From Glandiceps talaboti (Eukaryota; Hemichordata; Enteropneusta; Spengelidae): a DNA stretch of 11,000 bases. The stretch lies in NCBI RefSeq assembly GCF_964340395.1, contig NC_135564.1, forward strand, positions 18,503,431 through 18,514,430, written 5' to 3'. Shown here piece by piece: positions 1 through 7,900 of this stretch (positions within the stretch are counted from its first letter, which is position 1; the number at the start of each line of letters is the position of its first letter). Made by a program: the position numbers and the translations under genes. The notes beneath the pieces are model-generated. The model saw only the letters and a list, made by a program, of their open reading frames with translations, did not search any database and had not been told where the DNA came from.

Positions 1-128
1 CATTGGCATCCAGACTGGTCTCTTCTTTGCAATTTTGCACGTTTGTTTTTTCTAAGCTGATGGTTGTGCGCATTTGTGAGTGTACGATCAAGTACATGCT
101 TCAAAGTGGCTGTGCGCTCACGCTTCAT
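1..128 (-). CDS. Possible partial exon, gene running off the left edge (unrecognised)
   Basis: On the minus strand an ATG at 128-126 opens a frame of 42 codons that reaches the window edge without a stop, starting MKRERTATLKHVLDRTLTNA. The peptide is hydrophilic and strongly basic, with a KNKRAKLQRR cluster near its end, and resembles no family I know. Support: these 128 bases look clearly richer in G+C than the AT-rich sequence at 129-450, and splice-acceptor-like sequence (a pyrimidine-rich run, then AG at 145-144 or 140-139) lies just upstream. An in-frame TAA at 143-141 means the ATG would be the start codon, or the frame begins at the 140-139 acceptor. The ATG context is weak (C at -3). 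The X-box cluster at 504-729 lies 376-600 bases upstream, a plausible promoter position. It could be chance: 42 open codons are not decisive. Confidence 0.3.
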   Translation of the reverse strand, partial: MKRERTATLKHVLDRTLTNAHNHQLRKNKRAKLQRRDQSGCQ

Positions 129-503
129 GTGATCAGCCCTTTACTTGAGATACAGAAAGTAGGCTATATGATGGTATCACAAAAATCTATGAAATTCCTG
201 GACAAATTGTGTCAACGATCAATACATTATACTATTGAACGTTTCTCTTCGATAGCTATGTATTCTACTCTTTCAATAACCACTTTGTCCATGAGATGTC
301 ACATAAATAACAGTGCCTGGCACAACAAATCTTTTTCATGGCAAATCTTAACATGCCGATTTATTAACAATAAACATTTAATTGCAATATATTTGATAAA
401 TAATATGCAGATAGGGAAAATTCAAAATAATTCTGAGCTGGGCATCTAAAAGGTTGACAGGACTCTAATTGTTACCAAATGTACTTGTATTCTCATGTGA
501 TGT
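129..503. other. AT-rich spacer without recognisable gene
   Basis: This stretch is AT-rich. A plus-strand frame stays open here to 449 but has no recognisable motif, and its first 42 codons lie antisense to the more coding-like minus-strand frame at 1-128. No repeat or RNA gene is visible. If the minus-strand exon is real, its 5' UTR and transcription start should lie here. Confidence 0.5.
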
Positions 504-517
504 GTTACCATAGTAAC
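504..517 (+). promoter_or_regulatory. X-box, RFX transcription-factor site 1
   Basis: GTTACCATAGTAAC matches the RFX consensus GTNRCC-N2-RGYAAC at every defined position. RFX factors bind such sites as dimers and are the main activators of ciliary genes in animals. This is the first of three within 226 bases. It lies about 1.3 kb before the main start codon and about 375 bases upstream of the possible minus-strand exon. Confidence 0.7.
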
Positions 518-621
518 TAATCTACACATGTGTGTAGCTAAACTGACAACTGTAACTTTGCCTAATGGCAAATTCTTGTACAAATCCGTACCTGTCTTTA
601 ACAAGTACCGAGGCAAGCGTT

Positions 622-635
622 GTTACCATAGCAAC
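622..635 (+). promoter_or_regulatory. X-box, RFX transcription-factor site 2
   Basis: GTTACCATAGCAAC is a full match to the RFX consensus GTNRCC-N2-RGYAAC. It differs from site 1 by one base and lies 104 bases after it. It is the closest of the three to the classical RFX site. Confidence 0.75.
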
Positions 636-715
636 TAGACTACTGACTTTGGATTTATCTCCTAATTAGCCATATAGCCTAATTCATCATGGATATTAAA
701 TTAACAGAATATGTC

Positions 716-729
716 GTTGCTATGGTTAC
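716..729 (-). promoter_or_regulatory. X-box, RFX transcription-factor site 3
   Basis: Read on the minus strand the sequence is GTAACCATAGCAAC, again a full match to GTNRCC-N2-RGYAAC, 80 bases after site 2 and in the opposite orientation. The consensus is close to palindromic, so orientation need not point to a target gene. Confidence 0.7.
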
Positions 730-1748
730 GTTTGTGGATTGACCACCCTCACAGTTCTTTAAATTGAGCTTGGTACTTTATTCGATTCGCGTCACTTTTA
801 GGCATCACTTCCTGTAGTGGTCTGGTGTTGTGCCCGCATTTGTAAAATCCTTAATCATTGAAAAGATAGTGGATATAAATACGATCCATACAGTTTGGTA
901 GCATTCACTGTGATGGTAACTAGAAGGGTCTAAATCGATTTTGATGCGGGGAAGTGAAAAACAAAATTATTCATGGATTTCACGGATGGATATATAGAAA
1001 CCATTATCATTGTTCAAAATGTTCCCAAAGCCATTAGTTGCTAGCTCTCAGTTCGATGGTAGAAAAGGAGGAGAGATGAAGTGTGCAACCAGTGAGCAGC
1101 TGCGACTCGTCACATAGTAAAAGTATTTTGTAACAATTTGACGAAGCATGAAGCGTACTTGCAGAACTTCATGTAAACATCTTTGCATTTGAATGACATT
1201 AAATGCTTTCGTCATGTTAGCATCGTCTCGCATATCACCCTCTCCGCTGTTTTTACACATGACCCGTTAACATTGTTATAAAAAAAAAACGTTAGTGCTC
1301 TCGACCGAGCACGTTGTCAACGGTCCCGCACTACTCACACAACCATCAAGAGTCCAGACAACGAACTGGGTTCAATCGGTAGGCAAGGACGCTAGGTGTA
1401 CCACCGATCGGCAAGGGGTCTCTGTTCAAGGACCGAAAATATCCGAATTCTTTGACAGGGGGTTTGCTTATTTGTCAAAGACTTCCACATGGATAATTTC
1501 AACAACAGTGAGAAAACATCTCACGTTAGCTTCCCTGTTAGATTTGCTGATCAACTGTGTCATTTTGAGTCCAGCACGTCGCATTCAGGTATTGTACCTT
1601 TATTTCATATGAGCTTTATAGAAATTGACTTTTAACCTATCGTGAAAGGAAGGCTCAGAAACTGGGTTAACTTCATTAAATTCACTCAATGGGAGTACCA
1701 ACTCTGTACTGATACAGTGATAGATTTGTAGTCGTAGCTTCAGTCGTA
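730..1748. other. 5' flank of the main gene; transcription start not located
   Basis: This is the presumed proximal promoter or 5' UTR region of the plus-strand gene. No TATA box stands out. CACTTCCTGT at 806-815 fits an ETS-family site (ACAGGAAGTG on the other strand). An A10 run at 1280-1289 is followed by a small hairpin, GTGCTC-N6-GAGCAC at 1295-1312. The part from 1290 to 1460 is richer in G+C and looks exon-like; a donor-like CAG|GTATTG sits at 1586-1594, so an upstream noncoding exon is possible. A 70-codon minus-strand frame (1260-1048) and a plus-strand frame without any ATG (1295-1612) are present, but neither has family features. Confidence 0.4.
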
Positions 1749-1799
1749 ATGTACACGAATGTCGCGGTGTTGTCGAAGCTGAATATCGAACTTGAGTAA
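1749..1799 (+). CDS. Upstream ORF of 16 codons before the main start
   Basis: An ATG with G at -3 opens a frame encoding MYTNVAVLSKLNIELE and stops with TAA at 1797-1799, four bases before the main ATG. It is in a different frame from the main CDS. If the transcript includes this stretch, the uORF would have to be bypassed or followed by reinitiation, which would reduce or condition translation of the main protein. Whether transcription starts upstream of 1749 cannot be told from the sequence. The peptide itself has no recognisable function. Confidence 0.35.
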   Translation: MYTNVAVLSKLNIELE

Positions 1800-1803
1800 A
1801 AAC

Positions 1804-1944
1804 ATGAGTTACCGGAGGAAAGCCTCGGTCCCTGTCGAAGAAATGGCTTCAAGCACGAAGCAGGCTTGTGGTGAAATTGAGGACCACTATTGGACGCTAG
1901 GTAGATTACTGTGTATGGGTTATAATAGGAGAAAAATATCGCAG
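1804..1944 (+). CDS. Coding exon 1 (residues 1-47)
   Basis: The exon begins MSYRRKASVPVEEMASSTKQ and ends NRRKISQ at a CAG|GTAGGC donor (GT at 1945-1946) after a complete codon. It carries the only two cysteines outside the large exon. The start is fixed by the in-frame TGA at 1780-1782 with no good acceptor between it and the ATG. The donor is acceptable but not ideal at +4 to +6. Confidence 0.7.
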
Positions 1945-4900
1945 GTAGGCGACATCATTTTACAACGTGATCGTTAAGTATCAGTAAATACTGGTATTAG
2001 TATAGGCGGAACGATGATTGTGACTGTACACTACCATCCCATTCAATTATTTATCTATGAACTACGTATGCCATGGTCCTTTCAGCGTCATACTGGTGAA
2101 CGATTGATAAATTTGTGGTTTTCCGTTCAAAACGAATACTTAAGAGACACATCTTAAGGACCGTAACAACCAAATCTATAAAGTAATATTATTACTACAA
2201 TGTCGATGGGGAAATTAATTCTTATTATAATTATTTATAAGCTGTCATCATTTCGAATTTGATTTAAAGGGACACGGATAGAGGATTTTTTTCAAAAGAA
2301 TGTAGACTAACGTTGAAATGTACACAGTCACTAAATGTATGATACATGTATCATAACGATGTCTTCATCTTCATGATTACTTACATAAAACTTATCAAGT
2401 ATCGAATTCATGTTGATTTGTGTCTGAGTGTAAAATCACCCAAATAGGTTGGTTTTGAAATATAAATGTTTTCTATAATTTTGGTGTCAATTTGGAGGAT
2501 GTACTCTAAAATTTGTTATCGACTAACGACGAATTGTTTGCTTTGATATAATGTTACAGATATCCCATTTACGACTGATGAAATGTGTTTATATACGTAA
2601 GCATTCTCCACAGCCCAGAGACTTGGCAGCCTGTTCACATTACGATCTTGGGATTTAGCTTTAGTGTGTTTTACTAACCGGTTAGTAAAACAGGGGAGTT
2701 AAACCACACATCGCGATATAAACAGACTGGAGACTTGACAGCTGGCTTGAAAAATGTCGTTCGTCTGGCCTGTAAGTTGAGTCAGATAGCTAAGTCTCTG
2801 AGTACATTATTCTCCATCAGTATATTCTTCGTATAAAAATCCCACAGAAAAAAAATTCAGCTCTCGACTGTGCCCCTTTAACATACTATCAATAATATCA
2901 TAAATCATACTCGATAGAATTAATCTACCAATCGATAACGTTAATCCTGAGTAAACATAAAATTTCAAAACAAAATAGTGTGACACCCTGACAAGGATTA
3001 ACTCGTGGTTACTAGTCTGTGCTTCTACTAAACCAAAGGATCGACAGGTATGTCTGATATTATCGGTTGATTAACCCGACAAAGACCCTTGCCCATTGCA
3101 CTCATTCATCATCAAAAAAGGCGAGCGACAACTTTGATAGTCTGGGTATTTTTTTGTTTACCAGTATTCATAATTAAAAGAGCAATCATCATTTGAGAAG
3201 TTGTCAATATAATATAATACACGCTAGCACTTTTATTTTTAATGATGGGTAAATACAGAAAATAATTGTATTTCTATTCTTCAGTATAGCGTACTGAATT
3301 AACTTCATTATAATTTAGTTCGACTATTTGACGACACAGGTATTCGATCGATATAGCGGGAAAAATACTGCGCGGTGGCACCCCACATCAAATAGTGTTT
3401 ACTCGTAGAGTAATATGTGTTAGTCGACTCTGAACCTGTTGACAAAATAAGAAAAATTGATTTGGCAGTCTGTCAGACAAAGCATATATGTGTGGAGTTG
3501 GCCTCGGGCAGTTGTGTAAGAATGGTACCTGTACCGTCTGTGTCGCCATTCTATGATAACTATGCTGAAAACTGTTCTTAAATGAATTATTGACAACACA
3601 GTAGCGTTATTTTGCGGTTCTGCTGGTAAAAATGGACCGCAAATTAGCCCGCAACCAGTATAATAGTCACACTCTTTACAACCGTTCTTCTATCAGGGGG
3701 GGGGCAGTGACACCATTAATCAAAGTAACGTTTAAGGGGGGGGGGGTTAATTTTATTTACCCCAATAACCTTACCCATAATTTTTAGCACACTCGTTCTG
3801 TTTCAATGTCTCCTGTGAATGACTATCTTGTGCTTCGACTGTCATGAGTCTTATGCTCCGACCAAACCGTCGCTCGGAACCTTCGCTGTTTGATCTTAGT
3901 CCTCGTAAAACGACCGAATAAAGGGAGATTAACAGAATGCGGATCTTAGATGTATCGACTACTAAACTGTGTCAGAGTTGCTCACATGAATTATTTGTAC
4001 CGAATACAATAGATGCATAATACACAACTCATATACGTCACAGACAAAAGGAAGTCAAGCTTAGCCAGCCTTTAGATAACTCAGATACATTTATAGTACC
4101 TATGTTTATATCTTCCTGTGTACGTGCAGTATAGTGGTGTCTATTCCGTTCTACTTGAATCACGCTTTTATTGAATCCTAGCATTTTCAAATGAGTCTAT
4201 TGATAGTGTAATGCAGGTACTTAACATGGCAGTAGATATACAATGGTGAACCAGACAGTACCTATTATTTGGCATTCCACTGTAACCACCATTTAGACAG
4301 ACAGATCGGGTTTTCTATCGAAAAAGTCAAGATGGGGTTGAAAATAAATGGGCTACCACTCACAAGTTTCTGGTCTTTAATAGCACCAGTGTACTTTTAT
4401 ATGTCGTCAGGTTACGCGTTGATGCAACCTGTCAACCATTAATCTGGATGCCACAGGCGTTGATCTCCATGTATCATCACGTAAATTTATACATTTCAGA
4501 GAAAAAGTATGTTCTTTTGTGATAACCGAAATATGGCGTATTTTTCAGCTAACCCAATCTCATTATAAGATATCCACCTCATTCTTTGACTATTAAAGTG
4601 TCCATTATACATAATGATATCAAATGAACATCCTCGGTATTTGGTAAACTACTCCTGTTGAGATGTAACAACCGATGGTTTTTTTTCAGCTAGGTTTCAT
4701 GTGCTCAGAATGATGCACAAACTAAGTGTCCGGCGTTTAAAAACAATTTCAAGACATTGTCGACCGGAATAAAAACTAGGGTCTGAGACACGTAACACTA
4801 TCTTTGCCAGACACTATAGGTCCCTACTCATTGCCTGGTGAGATTGTTGCTGTTTTGACGTGACGTCATTAAAACGGCAATCGAGCAGAGGCTATGTCTT

Positions 4901-7900
4901 TACATTCTTTATTAAGCGTATACGATATGCTTACAATAGTTTTACCATTTGTTTGATTTCTTAATCTTTAAACGATTGTAAATGATCTAACTTTATACCT
5001 CCTCGTAAAATGAGTTGGGCAGTAAAACTGAGAGAACACAATTATGGCATTAGTTTGTATTGTGACTTCACTGATTCCGATTGTATTAGGTAGTGTCTCA
5101 CTCACTCTCACCGAAGTGCTACCAAAATGAGGTGAAGGACCAGTCATGTCACAGACGGGTCTTAAAAAATACGAACAGGACAGACTGAGCATCACTTTCA
5201 ATCGGTGGCACTTCTCATAAAGGCAGTGTTATGTTGGTGTGAGTTTAGAGTTTAGACAGGTGGCATGGTACGATAATGACTGGCGGAGAAAGAGTGCTAT
5301 TTTGCGCATGCGTAAGTTTGTTACAGGTGCAGTGGGAATTGCAGGAGTACATGATATTCTACGCATAAACACATCGTGCGCTTTCTCCCCGTATAGATAC
5401 AATCTACAGGTCCCGATTGTAAAATCACCTATACCACGACTGCAACTTTCATCTAACAGTTATTTTAGTAGCCCCCTTGAGTGATGTTCTCGTCTTCTAT
5501 TATTCACAGGAGATGTATAGCTCGCTGAACCTTGGTGAAGTACGGCATGAACAGCGGCGAGTCGCAGCTCTCCTCAACGCCTCGGGGCAACTTGATTTAC
5601 CACCGTTTGTAAGTACTATTTAATTACCTTAGTGATTCTGAAGTGATTCAAAAGTATTTCTATTTGTGTTGAATTCATTCCTTTCATCAAGTAATTAACT
5701 CAATAAATACTATATTTTATTTATTTTTAGTAGACGTGCACCCCGGCATTACGAGCACGATTTTTTAAAAAATCTAAATTCTTTACTGTTTCAAAACAAG
5801 ACGCTATATACTATCCAAATCTGATTTTAAAATTTATAAAGGAGAAGGCTGGATTTACTTTACCGTAATTCCACGTATACTGTACTTTATGTTCTCTTTG
5901 GTTTATACATCGGGTAGTCTGTGAGATACGACATTCGTACAACGCTACCAACTACTACTTGTGGTTTAGAAGCCTGACAGGACTGAACAACACGACGTAT
6001 CTTACAGTGGTTTAGAAGTCTGACAGGACTAAACAACACGACGTATCTTGGCTTAGAAGCCTGACAGGACTGAACAACACGAGTATCTTGGCTTAGAAGC
6101 CTGACAGGACTGAACAACACGACGTATCTTACAGTGACTTAGAAGTCTGACAGGACTAAACAACACGACGTATCTTGGCTTCGAAACCTGACAGGACTTA
6201 ACAACACGACGTATCTTACAGTGGTTTAGAAGTCTGACAGGACTGAACAACACGACGTATCTTACAGTTGTTTAGAAGTCTGACAGGACTAAACAACACG
6301 ACGTATCTTACAGTCTTTACATCGCGATGACCACCTTCCTTTAAATCAAGTATTCTCCTTCATTTTAATCAGATTGCATAGTTTTCTTATAATCGACCGA
6401 TAATGGGACGCTATTGTGTCAAGTCTATTTTCGTTGAAATTGGTAAAGAAATTGTTGGGTTTTCCCAATTATGGTCTAAAGAGAGCAGATATTTATTTCA
6501 ATATCGTATTTGATTTTCGATTAGAATATTCCATGACAACATCATGAAAGTGTGACGCATACACGAAGAGGCTAAAATTTCAAATTCCATGGCAACAGTC
6601 ATATGTTAATAACTGAAAGTGTAAATTAAGCATGACCACACGGCTATGAATACAAAATCAAACTAATTAGGTAAATAAACGTGGTCTGTACTTAAGTCAC
6701 AACGAAGAACAAATATGTGCTTATTAAGTCAATTTCTGACGAATGTTAAAACGATTCAATTTTTCTTGAATGTTTTTTATCGACCGATTTTTTTTCCACG
6801 AAGGGTAGCGGTATAAAATTTAATGTAACATTTTTGTCACGGGAATAATTTCATTTCGATCCACATACACTTAACCTAAGTATTATGATTTTACTAAGAA
6901 AGACAACAAGCAGTACGTTGGACAATATTATAATTTCATAGATAAATATTTGAATAAGTAAAATGCCAAACATTGCTGAATGTATTGTTTAAACATTTCA
7001 GCATACGTATTGAAGCGATTTGTGTATTTCTGTGGACGACCAGACTGTGGATATTCAGCGGTTAGCAACCCTACGGTAAACGTAAAAGGAGTTAATTATG
7101 GTCTAAAAATACTCTAAAAAGCCATGTCGTATTATCTACATCCTTTTAAAGTCTAGAATATTGTGAATAATTAATCTAGTAAAGCGGTCTTGTCATAATG
7201 GCATAATACAGACTAAAAGCCGTCTAGAATCACGACAGAGAAACGATAGCAGTTTTCAAAGCAATTGTTGAGTCTGTTGCATTTCAACTAAACAGAAAAG
7301 GCCATTAGTGTTTTTAGCGATTATTTCATTGTCGATTTCATTTCACTATTTTGATTCTTAATTGATTTTTTGGAAATATACAATAGGCAGGTGATGATTG
7401 CTGGATATAAGTGCTTTTGATATAACGCGATTACGTATTTATCGGTCAATGTAAGAGTTAAAAACGTGCACGTGCACGTCACCGAGAATGTATACTCACT
7501 GGACTGTGCTATACGCATGGGACACATAGTGAACGAGTACAGTGGAATCACACATTGGGCGCTAAAATCTCAACGTGACAGGATTTAAGTTTTTGTCTAT
7601 TCGGATGGCACACTTAGATTTACTTGAGACATTCAATGATTTGTACATACATACATACATACATACATACATACATACATACATACATACATACATACAT
7701 ACATACATACATACATACATACATACATGCATACATACATACATACATACATCATGCAGGCAGACAGACAGACAGACAGAGACAGGGGCGGCTAACCCTA
7801 TTTCAGCGATCATAACTGACATTATTATTATTTTTAAATCCCACTCGCCATTCTCAAGGAGTGAATGTGTGTATGTGTGTATTACTGTAGTCTGGGACAA

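Larger units (their letters stand above)
2264..2881. mobile_element. TTAA-flanked MITE, Kolobok/T2-like, 610 bp
   Basis: The element proper is 2268-2877, flanked on both sides by TTAA (2264-2267 and 2878-2881), the expected target-site duplication. Its left end is AGGGACACGGATAGAGGATT. The right end read inward on the other strand is AGGGGCACAGTCGAGAGCTG, then a T8 run that matches the T7 run on the left, so the terminal inverted repeats span roughly 28-33 bases with gaps. TTAA plus AGGGA/AGGGG fits the TTAAAGGRR ends known for T2-type (Kolobok) MITEs of Xenopus; piggyBac also uses TTAA but usually has CCC-type ends. There is no transposase ORF, so it is non-autonomous. Internally it holds an 18-bp palindrome (2338-2355), a 26-bp palindrome (2667-2692) and three GAGACTT-type repeats. 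It lies in intron 1 and should be spliced out. Confidence 0.8.
2882..5509. other. Remainder of intron 1
   Basis: AT-rich intronic DNA without recognisable coding sequence. It holds an inverted repeat TTTGCGGT/ACCGCAAA (3611-3618 with 3636-3643), two long G runs (3696-3746), a CRE octamer (4861-4868), an NRF1-like site (5313-5322), and a good acceptor tract ending TTATTCACAG at 5509. A plus-strand frame at 5239-5484 lacks an ATG start and family motifs. Confidence 0.5.

Noticed and set aside
311-369. Minus-strand Cys/His-rich short frame (CCARHCYLCD) as a piggyBac zinc-finger remnant
   Set aside because: The spacing does not fit the piggyBac C-terminal domain, the frame is short, and no inverted ends flank it.
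3-449. Plus-strand open frame of 148 codons at the left edge
   Set aside because: It begins with TTG, shows no family motif, continues into AT-rich sequence, and its first 42 codons are the antisense of a more coding-like minus-strand frame. Length alone is borderline for chance.
1048-1260. Minus-strand frame of 70 codons (MCKNSGEGDMRDDANMTKAF...)
   Set aside because: It has an ATG with G at -3 and a mildly helical middle and could be a first exon, but there is no good donor, no homolog I recognise, and using it would place the X-boxes inside an intron. Left out for lack of support.
1290-1380. tRNA-like gene or tRNA-derived SINE (GGTTCAATCGG resembles a B box)
   Set aside because: The B-box match fails at its last position, the A box is poor, and no acceptor stem or anticodon arm can be folded.
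1295-1612. Plus-strand frame of 105 codons with a CAG|GTATTG donor near its end
   Set aside because: It contains no ATG and no family motif. It may be part of a noncoding first exon, but as coding sequence it is unsupported.
5239-5484. Plus-strand frame of 81 codons just before exon 2
   Set aside because: It begins with GTG, ends before the exon 2 acceptor, and contains no motif. It is intronic.
5887-6253. Minus-strand frames encoding repeated LFSPVRLL peptides
   Set aside because: They arise from reading through the minisatellite. Unit lengths of 40-46 bases do not keep one frame, and there is no start or splice context.
6526-6596. Further X-boxes in intron 2 (CCATGACAAC, CCATGGCAAC)
   Set aside because: The left arm GTNRCC is absent, so they are at best half-sites.
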